Assembly: GCF_900109685.1 (NCBI RefSeq)
Contig: NZ_FOBB01000007.1
Span: 186,001 to 250,000, forward strand
DNA from: Chitinophaga rupis
GTDB lineage: Bacteria > Bacteroidota > Bacteroidia > Chitinophagales > Chitinophagaceae
Direction: 5' to 3'
DNA length: 64,000 bases
In this document: piece by piece, positions 26,160-35,129 of the stretch
Numbering within the stretch: position 1 is the first letter of the stretch
Layout: every line of letters starts with the position of its first letter
Program-made: the position numbers and the translations under genes
Notes under the pieces: generated by a model
Told to the model about the DNA's origin: nothing
The model's input: only the letters and a program-made list of their open reading frames with translations
Databases searched by the model: none

Positions 26160-28616
26160 ATGATCCGTTCTTTGCTCGTATCAGGGCTTATGATTTGTTT
26201 ATTGTTGCCAGCTGCGCACGCCCAGCAAAGCCAGCGCCTTACCCAATCCTGGGAGTTCTTGCGGGAGGATTTAGGCAGCGTTTGGGAAGCCGTACGCCCC
26301 GTAGCAGAAGGCAGCCCGGAATCAGTGCCTTTGTGGGAAAAGGTAAGCCTGCCGCATTGTTTTAACGCAAGGGATGGGGTAGACCCGGATGTAAATTATT
26401 ATGAAGGGCCGGGCTGGTACAGGACCGTATTGGAGCTAAAGAACCCTTACCCGCAGGGCCGCACCCTGCTGCACTTTGAAGGTGCCGGTCAAAAAACAGA
26501 TGTTTACATTTTTACCACCAGGGTAGGCCACCACACCGGTGGTTATGATGAATGGACCGTAGATATTACAGACGCCGTACAACAGTTCCTGCAAAGCGCA
26601 GACGCTAAACGTTATAATGGCAAAGTACCGCTGGAGATCCGTTGCAGCAATGCAAGGGATGTGGAAATGATCCCCTCTGATATGTCGGACTTTAATGTGT
26701 ACGGGGGATTATACCGTTACCTGAATCTCGTATATACGCCGGCGTTATCTTTTGAGCAATTGCATATACAGGCGCAGGTAGATGCGCAGGGCAAAACAGG
26801 CGCTGTACAGCTACAGGCTGCTTTCCGCAACCCCTTGCATACCTCGCAGGCCACCCTGGATATTAACGTACTGGACCCGCAGCAAAAAATAGTACAACAC
26901 TGGACACAGCCGCTTACCCTGCAGGATAGTATACAGGTGCTGCAACCTTTCACTATTAAAAAACCTTTACTATGGTCGCCTGCACAACCACAGCTGTACA
27001 CCGTGCAGGCGCGTTTGAAAAGCAGTGGTGGTGAAGCCGTGTGGAGTGGACATTTCGGCTTCCGGAATTTTGAATTTGTAACGCATGGCCCTTTTATGCT
27101 AAATGGCAAACGCTTATTGTTACAGGGCACACACCGGCATGAGGATGGCGCCGGGGTAGCTGCTGCGCTTACAGACGATATGATACGCCGCGAAATGCAG
27201 CTGATCAAAGATATGGGCGCCAACTTCATTCGCCTGGGACATTACCAGCAATCACCCCTGGTATTACAGCTGTGCGACAGCCTGGGTATACTGGTATGGG
27301 AAGAAATTCCCTGGTGCCGTGGTGGCCTGGGAGGAGAGGTGTATAAGGCGCAGGCCCGCCGTATGCTCACCAATATGATCACGCAGCATTATAACCACCC
27401 TGCAGTGATCCTTTGGGGGCTGGGTAATGAAAACGACTGGCCCGGCGATTTCCCGGAGTTTGATAAGCAAAAGATCCATGCTTTTATGAGTGAGCTAAAC
27501 ACGCTGGCACATACGCTGGACAGTACACGTAAAACCACCATTCGCCGCTGCGATTTCTGTAAGGATATTGTAGATGTATATTCACCCTCCATCTGGGCCG
27601 GCTGGTACCGCGGCCGTTACACGGAGTATAGGGAAGAAACGCTGAAAGCTATTGCCAGTGTGCCGCATTTCTTTCATGCAGAATGGGGTGCAGACAGCCA
27701 CCAGGGCCGGCATGCAGAGTACCCGGAGGAAGCTGTTAAAAAAGTGGCCACCGGAAAAGGCGCTGATGAACGCACCGGCGATTTTGCGCTTACCGGCGGC
27801 AGCGCACGCGCCTCCAAAGATGGGGACTGGTCTGAAACCTATGCCTGTAACCTCATTGACTGGCACCTGAAAGAACAGGAAACCATACCACAGCTTACCG
27901 GCAGCGCTTACTGGATCTTCAAAGATTTTTCTACTCCACTGCGGCCGGAGAACCCCGTGCCTTATGTGAATCAGAAAGGCGTGGTAGGCCGCGATCTTAC
28001 ACCTAAGGAGGCTTATTATGTATTTCAGTCGTACTGGACCACGCAGCCCATGGCGCATATTTACGGGCATGGCTGGCCTATACGCTGGGGTAAGGAAGGA
28101 GAAGAAAAAATGATATGGGTATACTCCAACTGCCCGGAGGCAGAGCTGTTTGTGAATGGTAAAAGCTATGGCGTTAAAAAGCGCAACAGCCAGGACTTTC
28201 CGGCTGCAGGCCTGCGCTGGCAGCTACCTTTACACAAAGGCAGCTACCAGGTAAAAGTAGTGGCCCGCAACGGCAAACAAACAGTAGCCGATGAAATTAC
28301 TTTTAACTACCAGTCCGATCCCTGGAGCAAACCTGCCCAGCTGCTGCTGGAAAAAACAGTGGCCGGTAATGATACGGTAACAGTAAAGGTAAAACTGGCG
28401 GATGCGCAAAAAATGATCTGCCTGGATGCAAAGGATTACATCAGCTTTTCCATTGCCGGTAGCGGCACATTAATAGATGATCAGGGCACTGCCGGCGGAT
28501 CGCGTAGGGTACAGCTGGTGAACGGGCAGGCGCAGATAAGCATCCGTTTGAATAAAGGACAGAGCGTGGTAGGAGCGACGGTGCAGGGCGTGCCTGATGC
28601 CTTTATTAACTTATAG
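26160..28616 (+). CDS. GH2-family glycoside hydrolase, secreted
   Basis: An 818-residue protein with a signal peptide (about 1-21, ending AHAQQ). Domain order: GH2 sugar-binding jelly roll (about 40-190, with FEGAGQKTDVYIF), Ig-like domain (about 200-310), TIM barrel (about 310-600) with GTHRHEDGAG and the acid/base LGNEND (Glu near 421), and a probable nucleophile Glu in HAEWGAD (near 509). A DUF4982-like and a further Ig-like domain form the C-terminus (about 640-818). Family members are beta-galactosidases, glucuronidases or mannosidases; the substrate cannot be set here. Confidence 0.92.
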   Translation: MIRSLLVSGLMICLLLPAAHAQQSQRLTQSWEFLREDLGSVWEAVRPVAEGSPESVPLWEKVSLPHCFNARDGVDPDVNYYEGPGWYRTVLELKNPYPQGRTLLHFEGAGQKTDVYIFTTRVGHHTGGYDEWTVDITDAVQQFLQSADAKRYNGKVPLEIRCSNARDVEMIPSDMSDFNVYGGLYRYLNLVYTPALSFEQLHIQAQVDAQGKTGAVQLQAAFRNPLHTSQATLDINVLDPQQKIVQHWTQPLTLQDSIQVLQPFTIKKPLLWSPAQPQLYTVQARLKSSGGEAVWSGHFGFRNFEFVTHGPFMLNGKRLLLQGTHRHEDGAGVAAALTDDMIRREMQLIKDMGANFIRLGHYQQSPLVLQLCDSLGILVWEEIPWCRGGLGGEVYKAQARRMLTNMITQHYNHPAVILWGLGNENDWPGDFPEFDKQKIHAFMSELNTLAHTLDSTRKTTIRRCDFCKDIVDVYSPSIWAGWYRGRYTEYREETLKAIASVPHFFHAEWGADSHQGRHAEYPEEAVKKVATGKGADERTGDFALTGGSARASKDGDWSETYACNLIDWHLKEQETIPQLTGSAYWIFKDFSTPLRPENPVPYVNQKGVVGRDLTPKEAYYVFQSYWTTQPMAHIYGHGWPIRWGKEGEEKMIWVYSNCPEAELFVNGKSYGVKKRNSQDFPAAGLRWQLPLHKGSYQVKVVARNGKQTVADEITFNYQSDPWSKPAQLLLEKTVAGNDTVTVKVKLADAQKMICLDAKDYISFSIAGSGTLIDDQGTAGGSRRVQLVNGQAQISIRLNKGQSVVGATVQGVPDAFINL

Positions 28617-28634
28617 ATTTCCGTTATAGCAATT

Positions 28635-28669
28635 TTTGAGAGAACAGTTTTTCTTTACTCTAACTTTTG
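28635..28669 (+). promoter_or_regulatory. Possible Bacteroidota-type promoter ahead of the lyase gene
   Basis: TTTG at 28635-28638 and TAACTTTTG at 28661-28669 approximate the TTTG / TAnnTTTG pair, with one extra base in the -7 box and a spacer of 22 bp. The lyase gene may therefore have its own start in addition to operon transcription. Confidence 0.4.
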
Positions 28670-28673
28670 CGTT

Positions 28674-29864
28674 ATGAAAAAATATGGGCTGCTGTTTGTT
28701 TTACTTTCCTGTACCTGCGTGCTGGTAGCCCAAACACCGGCTACACGGCAGGCCTGGCTGCAACGCGTTATAAAAGACCAGCGTGCATTTATCCTGAAAA
28801 GAGCTGCGGATGCTATACAGCAAACGCCGCTTACTATTACAGCGTATAGCTGTTCCCGTAGTGCAGGCGGTAAGCATGATTTTTATTCAGAAGCCGATTA
28901 CTGGTGGCCCAACCCTGCCAGCGCGGATAGCCCCTATATTCAGCGGGACGGGCAAACCAACCCGGATAATTTCCTGGAGCACCGCCGGGTAATGGTACGC
29001 TTTAGCCGTATTATGGGTGCACTGGCAGCGGGTTACGTAGTTACGAAAGATAAAACTTACCTGCGCAAAGCGCTGACACATGCACATGCCTGGTTTGTAG
29101 ATACTGCCACCTATATGCATCCCAACCTGCAGTATGCGCAGGCCATTAAAGGCCGGGTCACAGGCCGGGGCATTGGTATTATAGATACTATTCATTTCCT
29201 GGAAGTAGTGCAGGCATTACGCATTATGGAAAAAGCAGGCGCCCTGCCGCCGGAAGATCTGAAAGCCATTAAAGCCTGGTTCACGGATTATTTGCAATGG
29301 ATGACCACCCATCAATACGGGCATGATGAAATGAATGCCGCCAATAACCACGGTACCTGCTGGGTAATGCAGGCGGCTGCTTTTGCCGGCTGGGTAAATG
29401 ATCAGAAGTGGATAGACTTCTGCGCAAAACGTTATGAAGAAGTATTGTTGCCCAAACAAATGGCTGCTGATGGCAGCTTTCCGCTGGAATTAAAACGTAC
29501 TAAACCTTACGGCTACTCGCTGTTTAACCTGGATGCCATGACCATGGTTTGCCAGCTGTTAAGCAACCCGGATCATAACCTCTGGCAGTATACCACTGCA
29601 GATGGAAAGAACATTGGTAAAGGCATGGCCTACATGTATCCCTATGTAAAGGATAAAAAACAGTGGCCCTTTGCAAAGGATGTAATGTACTGGGATAACT
29701 GGCCCGTAGCACAGCCCTTTTTACTGTTTGGCGCCGTAGCTTATAATAACATGGATTATTACCGCTTGTGGTTACAGCTGGAACATGACCCGCAGGTAGA
29801 AGAAGTGCTGCGGAATGTTCCCATCCGCAACCCGGTGATCTGGTTATGGGATGTCAGATCATAA
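28674..29864 (+). CDS. Alginate-lyase-family (PF05426-like) polysaccharide lyase, secreted
   Basis: A 396-residue protein with a signal peptide (about 1-19, ending LVAQ). The helical-toroid lyase fold is shown by AYSCSRSAGGKHDFYSEADY and WWPNP (about 58-83), QAIKGRVTGRGIGIIDT and the catalytic NNHGTCWVMQ (Asn/His near 222-223). Families with this fold cleave uronic-acid polymers by beta-elimination (alginate in PL5, glucuronan in PL38). The neighbouring GH2 and GH144-like genes argue for a glucose- or glucuronate-containing polymer more than for alginate, but this is inference. Confidence 0.85.
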   Translation: MKKYGLLFVLLSCTCVLVAQTPATRQAWLQRVIKDQRAFILKRAADAIQQTPLTITAYSCSRSAGGKHDFYSEADYWWPNPASADSPYIQRDGQTNPDNFLEHRRVMVRFSRIMGALAAGYVVTKDKTYLRKALTHAHAWFVDTATYMHPNLQYAQAIKGRVTGRGIGIIDTIHFLEVVQALRIMEKAGALPPEDLKAIKAWFTDYLQWMTTHQYGHDEMNAANNHGTCWVMQAAAFAGWVNDQKWIDFCAKRYEEVLLPKQMAADGSFPLELKRTKPYGYSLFNLDAMTMVCQLLSNPDHNLWQYTTADGKNIGKGMAYMYPYVKDKKQWPFAKDVMYWDNWPVAQPFLLFGAVAYNNMDYYRLWLQLEHDPQVEEVLRNVPIRNPVIWLWDVRS

Positions 29865-29991
29865 TTTATGCCGTATCACACAAATGTGTTAACCTGTGAA
29901 TCACAATTAATTAACGAAAAATTTCCCGTTTAAAACTTGCTTTTTAATAATATTATGAATAGTTTTATATATATGTAAACTAACTATTCCT

Positions 29992-30231
29992 ATGAACTGG
30001 ATGAAAGACCTATACAGTATTTACCAGAAGCTGGACGCTACTGGTTTTGAAGAGGTAAAAAAAGAGATCTTAAAAGCACAGGTGTACGGTTGTAATGCAG
30101 GAGAAGTGTACTACCTGGTATTACAGCAGCTGGTAATGATCAAAAAGGATAAGGTACAGATCTATGAAGTGATCAAGGGGGAAGTGGAGAGCATTATTCA
30201 TCAGAGCAAAAGCATGATATACCTGAACTAA
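29992..30231 (+). CDS. Small conserved-looking hypothetical protein
   Basis: A 79-residue, mostly helical, soluble protein with no signal peptide or known motif. The codon use and amino-acid balance are those of a real gene, and it has its own 120-bp leader that is AT-rich. It ends 5 bp before the convergent stop of the sigma/TPR fusion gene, leaving no room for a terminator between them. I do not recognise the family; the short helical build would fit a protein-protein interaction or adaptor role, which is a guess. Confidence 0.6.
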   Translation: MNWMKDLYSIYQKLDATGFEEVKKEILKAQVYGCNAGEVYYLVLQQLVMIKKDKVQIYEVIKGEVESIIHQSKSMIYLN

Positions 30232-30236
30232 ACCGG

Positions 30237-31550
30237 TTATCTTATTTCGTCAATCAACTTTTTTGCTTTCCAGTAAATGGGCGCCTGCTCCGGTATTTTC
30301 AGCAGCCATCCAACGCTCTGCTGTTTATCTCCTTCTTTAAGATAGCTGAGCGCCAGGTAAAAAGCGGCGTCGTACCGGTATGGCGACTTATCATCTTTAT
30401 ACACTGTTTGCAGATCCGTACGGGACTGCGGCAAAAGGTTCATATCTAACAGGGATACCCCCCGGTAATAGCGGGCGTAGGTGTTGGTGCTGTCCATTTG
30501 TAAAACCTGGTTCAGCTGCTCTACAGATTCGCTGAAACGGCGTTTATTGAAATTACGGGCTGCTTCATGCAGCAGCTTAGCAGCATTATTGGTATCTGCG
30601 GTATGGTGGTGCACCATTTCTGTTGGTGCAAACTGCCGGTACACATCCTTTCGCCAGGGGCTGATGAATAACAGGCCGGCCATGATGATAGCCAGCACGG
30701 TAATACCCATCACATACAGTCCCATACGGTTCATATCCCGGTCTTTGCCGTAAAACCAACGTTGCCGCATATCTACCAGTATCTGGGCCAGCTCCCGGCG
30801 GGTATTGTCCGGTGTTAAAGCCCTGCGCAGCCATTCTATTGCTTCCTTTCCTGATTTTACAATTTCCTGTACATCGCCGTTTTCTTTCAGCTCAATTTCA
30901 AAATTCTGTTTTTCTGTTTCCGGAAGGGATTGCATTACATACAAGGCGGTTTGTTCATAACTTTTATTGGATAGTACCCTATCGGTTTGGAGCTGATGGC
31001 CGTGCTCAAGCAGCTTAGCCATGCAGGATGGGAAGTTATCCGGTACCAGCCCTGAGGTGGGATGCAGGTTAGTGCCTGCCCCATCGGCCTGCGGAATAAT
31101 GATGGCCTGCTGTATAGCCGTTTGGCAGGCAGGCGTTAATTCCATGAAGCATTGCAGCCAGTGCCGCTTTTTTTCACCATTGTTGGTGATCTCCTGCACA
31201 TATTTCAGGTGGGCATTATCCAGGGTAGCTACTTCCGGCTCCGGCGCTTCTGCCACGTTCAACCCCCTTTTATAGAGCTCTTTACGCCAGGCTATTTTAC
31301 ATACCAGCATAAAAAAGGGCTCAAAACGGGTGGTCAGCTCTATGGGATGCTTTTTGGCATACGCGTAAATATCTGTAAGCCCTATTTCAAAAATATGTGC
31401 TGCATCTTTCTTATTGCCGCCATGTTGCAGGATAAAGGAGCTAACCTTTTTGGCAAATTGCCGGTAAATGGCATCTATAATGGCAGGGGAGCTATCCAGC
31501 AAGCCGTCTATGTATTCGTCGTCGTTATATAAAAGCCGGGTAGAGGTCAT
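30237..31550 (-). CDS. Membrane protein with ECF-sigma-like, anti-sigma-like, TM and TPR segments
   Basis: A 437-residue protein I do not recognise as a named family. Residues about 8-92 read as sigma region 2 (GLLDSSPAIIDAIYRQF, then DAAHIFEIGLTDIYAY). Residues about 112-190 resemble a worn region 4 (CFMELTPACQTAIQQ, then PSCMAKLLEHG). Residues about 198-245 look like the cytoplasmic segment before the TM of anti-sigma factors (YEQTALYVMQSLPETEKQNF). One TM helix follows at 276-297, then a periplasmic part with two to three TPR-like repeats (321-437). The topology suggests a tethered sigma-like domain controlled from the periplasm. The gene stands alone on its strand. Confidence 0.7.
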   Translation of the reverse strand: MTSTRLLYNDDEYIDGLLDSSPAIIDAIYRQFAKKVSSFILQHGGNKKDAAHIFEIGLTDIYAYAKKHPIELTTRFEPFFMLVCKIAWRKELYKRGLNVAEAPEPEVATLDNAHLKYVQEITNNGEKKRHWLQCFMELTPACQTAIQQAIIIPQADGAGTNLHPTSGLVPDNFPSCMAKLLEHGHQLQTDRVLSNKSYEQTALYVMQSLPETEKQNFEIELKENGDVQEIVKSGKEAIEWLRRALTPDNTRRELAQILVDMRQRWFYGKDRDMNRMGLYVMGITVLAIIMAGLLFISPWRKDVYRQFAPTEMVHHHTADTNNAAKLLHEAARNFNKRRFSESVEQLNQVLQMDSTNTYARYYRGVSLLDMNLLPQSRTDLQTVYKDDKSPYRYDAAFYLALSYLKEGDKQQSVGWLLKIPEQAPIYWKAKKLIDEIR

Positions 31551-31678
31551 ACGTTCGCCGGTTGTTTCTTATTATTTAGCTGCCGGTATAAAAGTATAAA
31601 ACCTTGTCCAACACACAAAAAATTTTGAAACAGCCGGTTCTTTTATACACTTTACGTGCCAGAAATTAGGAAGAGGGG

Positions 31679-32152
31679 TTACATGTCGGGGTACACCTTA
31701 TGTACCAGTTTCATTAATAGTTCTTTAAGGTGTTTGTTATCTTCTTCCCCAATTAAATAAGCATAGTGCTGTTCCATTTTCTGCACGCCTTCTGTAGCGT
31801 CAATCAACAGTTGTTTGCCCTTATCGCTCAGGAATATCATAATGGCGCGGTTATCGCTTTCATGCTTACGGGTTTCAATATAGCCCGCCGCTTCCAGGTT
31901 TTTCACCACTTTACTCATAGCCTGTTTGGTAATAAGCGCTTTTTTAGCCAGCTCATTATTAATAATGCCTTCCGGGGCGATATTGGCGATCAATACCATA
32001 TCACCCATCTTAAAATCCGTGTACCCCCGCTGTTGCAGCTCTTCTGTAAGCCGGTTGTCCATATCCTTTTTGATCAGGTTCACCATGCGGATCAGCATCT
32101 GCGGTCTTAGCGCGATGCATTGTTGTAAACGCTCATCCAACGGACTGTTCAT
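31679..32152 (-). CDS. MarR-family transcriptional regulator
   Basis: A 157-residue winged-helix protein: helix-turn-helix around IINNELAKKALITKQAMSKV (about 61-80) and wing with GYIETRKHESDNRAIMIFLSDKG (two beta strands, Asp-Asn-Arg in the turn), flanked by dimerisation helices. MarR proteins usually repress adjacent genes and release DNA on ligand binding. It is divergent from the AraC/GyrI gene with 40 bp between the two starts, so a shared control region is likely. Confidence 0.9.
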   Translation of the reverse strand: MNSPLDERLQQCIALRPQMLIRMVNLIKKDMDNRLTEELQQRGYTDFKMGDMVLIANIAPEGIINNELAKKALITKQAMSKVVKNLEAAGYIETRKHESDNRAIMIFLSDKGKQLLIDATEGVQKMEQHYAYLIGEEDNKHLKELLMKLVHKVYPDM

Positions 32153-32192
32153 GATAGGCTATTTTAGTCAAATATATATTTATTATCTTGTT

Positions 32193-33026
32193 ATGGCCAT
32201 GGAAGTGATCGACAATATACTGCATTATATACAACAACATTTCGACCAGGATCTGTCCCTTCATAACCTGGCAGCCCAGGCGCATTACTCGCCCTACCAT
32301 TTCCACCGCCTGTTCCGGCAGCGGGTAGGAGAGGCGCCCAAACAGTACTTATTGCGGTTACGCCTGGAGAAGTCCTGCAAAGAGCTGATCTTTTACCCCT
32401 ATAAATCCGTGTACGCCATTGCCATAGATTGTGGTTTCAGCTCCCAGTCCGTTTTTGCGCGGGCCTTCAAAAATAAGTACCAGCTAACAGCCGAACAATA
32501 CCGGGAACAGGCGCTTAGCGCCATCCGGGAAAAAACGGCGGCCGTTTCCCCGGAAGTACAGCAATACCCCATCAGCATTACCCGCTCTGAAAGCCTGCAC
32601 CTGGCATGCGAATTAACATTCCTGCAGGAAGAGCATATTATGCAGGCCTTTAAAAAACTGCACCGCTGGGCCGCTGCACATGAGCTGCTGGACCAGCATC
32701 CTGAATTTTATGGCGTATTCCTGGACACGCCGTTTACCACTGCCCTGGCCCAATGCCGTTACCTGGCAGGCATTCGCCTGCGCCGTCCTTTTACCGGCCG
32801 TGAAAGCTATACCACCGGCCCCATGACCATCGCGCAGATACCGGTAATGGGCGCGCTGGAAATTGCCATGGATTATACCTTGTATGTAAAGCACCGCTGG
32901 CTGCCTGAAAGCGGTTACCGGCTTATACAGGGTAATCCCGGTTATGAGCATATTACCAGCATGGACCTCTCCAAACCTTACTCCCAGCATACCCGTATTA
33001 TTTGTATGGGCCTGCAGCCGGAATAG
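32193..33026 (+). CDS. AraC-type regulator with GyrI-like ligand domain
   Basis: The reading frame extends upstream through the MarR gene, but the ATG at 32193 begins the AraC domain and is chosen, giving 277 residues. The two HTH motifs are LSLHNLAAQAHYSPYHFHRLF (about 20-40) and VYAIAIDCGFSSQSVFARAF (about 70-89). Residues about 115-277 form a GyrI-like small-molecule binding domain. This layout resembles Rob/BmrR-type regulators of drug or solvent response. The SDR gene follows 91 bp downstream. Confidence 0.9.
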   Translation: MAMEVIDNILHYIQQHFDQDLSLHNLAAQAHYSPYHFHRLFRQRVGEAPKQYLLRLRLEKSCKELIFYPYKSVYAIAIDCGFSSQSVFARAFKNKYQLTAEQYREQALSAIREKTAAVSPEVQQYPISITRSESLHLACELTFLQEEHIMQAFKKLHRWAAAHELLDQHPEFYGVFLDTPFTTALAQCRYLAGIRLRRPFTGRESYTTGPMTIAQIPVMGALEIAMDYTLYVKHRWLPESGYRLIQGNPGYEHITSMDLSKPYSQHTRIICMGLQPE

Positions 33027-33081
33027 CAAGAAATGCAAAACGGATCGCAAGAAGCGGGAAAAGCCCCGCTAATGGCGTAGC

Positions 33082-33089
33082 TACCTTTG
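33082..33089 (+). promoter_or_regulatory. Bacteroidota -7 box ahead of the SDR gene
   Basis: TACCTTTG matches TAnnTTTG exactly and lies 28 bp ahead of the SDR start codon. No clear -33 TTTG is seen, which would suit an activator-dependent promoter, for example one driven by the AraC protein encoded just upstream. Confidence 0.45.
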
Positions 33090-33117
33090 GAACATCCAAC
33101 AAACAAAAAGTTTAAAG

Positions 33118-33828
33118 ATGTCACAGATGAAAGTTGTTATTGCAGGAGGCACCTCCGGTATAGGGCTGGCTACTGCTGCCTTGTTAGCAAAAGAAAATGC
33201 AGCGGTTACTATTACAGGCCGTAACCCGCAAAAAATGGAAGAAGCCCTGGCCACGCTGCCCGCCAATGTAAAAGGCCAGTGTGTGGATGCCGTTAATACA
33301 GACCACATCAAAGCATTTATGGCAGCACATGGCGCTATAGATCACCTGGTAATAGCGTTAAGCGGCGCCAAAGGCGGTGGTTTGTTTAAAGAGCTGGACC
33401 TTGCGCAGCTGCAGGCAGGGTTTGCAGAAAAATTCTTCCCGCAATTGCAAACCTTGCAGGCAGCATTGCCCTACCTTTCTGCAAATGGCAGCGTAACCTT
33501 AATTACAGCGGTAAGCGGGCATGCTAAAGCACCCGGCACATCCGGCCTGGGCGCCATTAACGGCGGCCTGGAAATAATGGTGCCCATACTGGCAAAGGAA
33601 TTACAACCTTTACGCATCAATGCCGTATCTCCGGGGGTGATTGATACGCCCTGGTGGAGCTTTTTACCGGAAGAAGCCCGTAGCGCCACTTTTCAGCAAT
33701 ACGCGCAGGCCGCACCGGCAGGCCGTGTTGGCAAACCGGAAGATATTGCCGCAGTGATCGCGCAGCTGATACACAATACATTTATGACCGGGCAGGTGGT
33801 TACGGTAGATGGTGGGTTGGGGTTGTAA
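33118..33828 (+). CDS. SDR-family protein with an altered catalytic site
   Basis: A 236-residue Rossmann-fold protein with the NAD(P) motif GGTSGIG (about 10-16), the structural Asn region and the C-terminal NAVSPGVIDTPWW and VTVDGGLGL. At the usual Tyr-x3-Lys position the sequence reads SGLGAINGGLEIM, so both catalytic Tyr and Lys appear to be absent. Related SDRs with an AAxNG-type site exist in my memory of the family, so it may be a distinct subfamily and not a dead enzyme. It probably belongs to the regulon of the AraC/GyrI protein encoded upstream. Confidence 0.85.
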   Translation: MSQMKVVIAGGTSGIGLATAALLAKENAAVTITGRNPQKMEEALATLPANVKGQCVDAVNTDHIKAFMAAHGAIDHLVIALSGAKGGGLFKELDLAQLQAGFAEKFFPQLQTLQAALPYLSANGSVTLITAVSGHAKAPGTSGLGAINGGLEIMVPILAKELQPLRINAVSPGVIDTPWWSFLPEEARSATFQQYAQAAPAGRVGKPEDIAAVIAQLIHNTFMTGQVVTVDGGLGL

Positions 33829-33833
33829 AAGCA

Positions 33834-33896
33834 AAATGTGCAAATGATAAGCTTCCGGCCAGTCATTTGCACATTTGCATATCTGCACATTTGCAA
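33834..33896. terminator. Bidirectional hairpin with AAATGTGCAAATGA arms
   Basis: Arms at 33834-33847 and 33863-33876 are perfect 14-base complements, and a third partial copy (TGCACATTTGCAA) follows at 33884-33896. It separates the convergent SDR and uxuA genes. The arm sequence is shared with the zwf-pgl element at 84-127. Confidence 0.8.
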
Positions 33897-35066
33897 TTAT
33901 TTCATTCCTCTCGCTATTCCCAGCTCTAAGCCGCGCAGCTCTGCCAGGCCACGTAAACGCCCGATGGCGCTGTAACCCGGGTTGGTTTTTTTATGCAGGT
34001 CGTCCAGCATCTGGTGCCCGTGATCCGGGCGCATGGGAATTGAGATATTACGTTTGTTCATTACCGTTAATATGCTCTTTACAACAGCATACATATCCAC
34101 ATCACCTTCCAGGTGGTTGGCTTCATGAAAGTTGCCCATAACATCGCGCAGGGTGCTGCGCAGGTGAATGAAATGAATATGCTCCCCTAAACGCTCTACC
34201 ATACCGGGTAGATCATTGTCTGCACGCACGCCGTAAGAGCCGGTGCAAAAGCAAAGGCCATTGGCTGCATAAGGCGCTGCTGCCAGCAGCTCGCGGGCAT
34301 CCTGTTCCGTGCTTACCACGCGGGGCAGGCCCAGTATAGGAAAAGGAGGATCGTCCGGGTGAATGGCCAGCTTTATCCCTACTTCTTCTGCTACCGGTGT
34401 TATTTGCTGCAGGAAGTAGAACAGGTGCAGCTTCAGCTGGGTAGCATCAATATTTTTATACTTATCCAATGCTTCCTGGAACTGCTGAATGGTAAAGCTT
34501 TCTTCTGATCCGGGCAGGCCGGCAATGATGTTGCGTTGCAGGGTGGTTTTCTCTGCATCCGTCATGCTGTCAAAGTGTTCTTTAGCCCGGGAAATGTCTG
34601 CTTCGTCATAATCATTTTCCGCACCGGGTCTTTGCAGTATAAACAGGTCAAAAGCAATAAAAGCTGCTTTCTCAAAACGCAGCGCTTTGGAACCGTCTGC
34701 CACGGTATAAGCCAGGTCGGTACGGGTCCAGTCAAGCACCGGCATAAAATTATACGTAACAATATAAATACCGCAGGAGGCCAGGTTACGCAGGCTTTGC
34801 TGGTAGTTACGGATGTATTCTTTAAAGCGGCCGCTCTGGGTTTTAATGTCCTCATGCACGGGCACACTTTCTACAACAGACCAGGTGAGGCCTGCTGCTT
34901 CAATTTCAGCTTTACGTTGTAAAATGTCTTCCCGGGTCCATACGGTCCCGTTAGGAATATGGTGTAACGCTGTTACAATGCCTGTTGCACCCGCTTGTTT
35001 AATGTCCTGCAGGCTAACAGGATCCTTTGGGCCGAACCATCGCCAGGTCTGTTCCATTCTCGGCAT
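33897..35066 (-). CDS. uxuA: Mannonate dehydratase
   Basis: A 389-residue TIM-barrel enzyme of the UxuA family, normal length. [19 protein letters not shown] at the N-terminus, [21 protein letters not shown] in the middle and [12 protein letters not shown] near the C-terminus are signatures, with His and Asp metal ligands. It converts D-mannonate to 2-keto-3-deoxy-D-gluconate in glucuronate catabolism, in the cytoplasm. The glycerate kinase gene lies upstream on the same strand (63 bp gap with an AATTAATAATTAA hairpin), consistent with sugar-acid use. Confidence 0.96.
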   Translation of the reverse strand: MPRMEQTWRWFGPKDPVSLQDIKQAGATGIVTALHHIPNGTVWTREDILQRKAEIEAAGLTWSVVESVPVHEDIKTQSGRFKEYIRNYQQSLRNLASCGIYIVTYNFMPVLDWTRTDLAYTVADGSKALRFEKAAFIAFDLFILQRPGAENDYDEADISRAKEHFDSMTDAEKTTLQRNIIAGLPGSEESFTIQQFQEALDKYKNIDATQLKLHLFYFLQQITPVAEEVGIKLAIHPDDPPFPILGLPRVVSTEQDARELLAAAPYAANGLCFCTGSYGVRADNDLPGMVERLGEHIHFIHLRSTLRDVMGNFHEANHLEGDVDMYAVVKSILTVMNKRNISIPMRPDHGHQMLDDLHKKTNPGYSAIGRLRGLAELRGLELGIARGMK

Positions 35067-35129
35067 AACTCATATAGGTTTTTGTATCAAGGCTCAAAAA
35101 TAGAAGAATTAATAATTAAAAATTAATAA

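Noticed and set aside
29889-29915. Two TTAAC words 22 bp apart ahead of the 79-residue gene
   Set aside because: The spacing is two helical turns but the intervening unit is missing and the flanks do not match the 12-15 kb sites; probably AT-rich chance.
31926-32192. Upstream extension of the AraC-type regulator
   Set aside because: It is antisense to the MarR gene; the ATG at 32193 starts the AraC domain.
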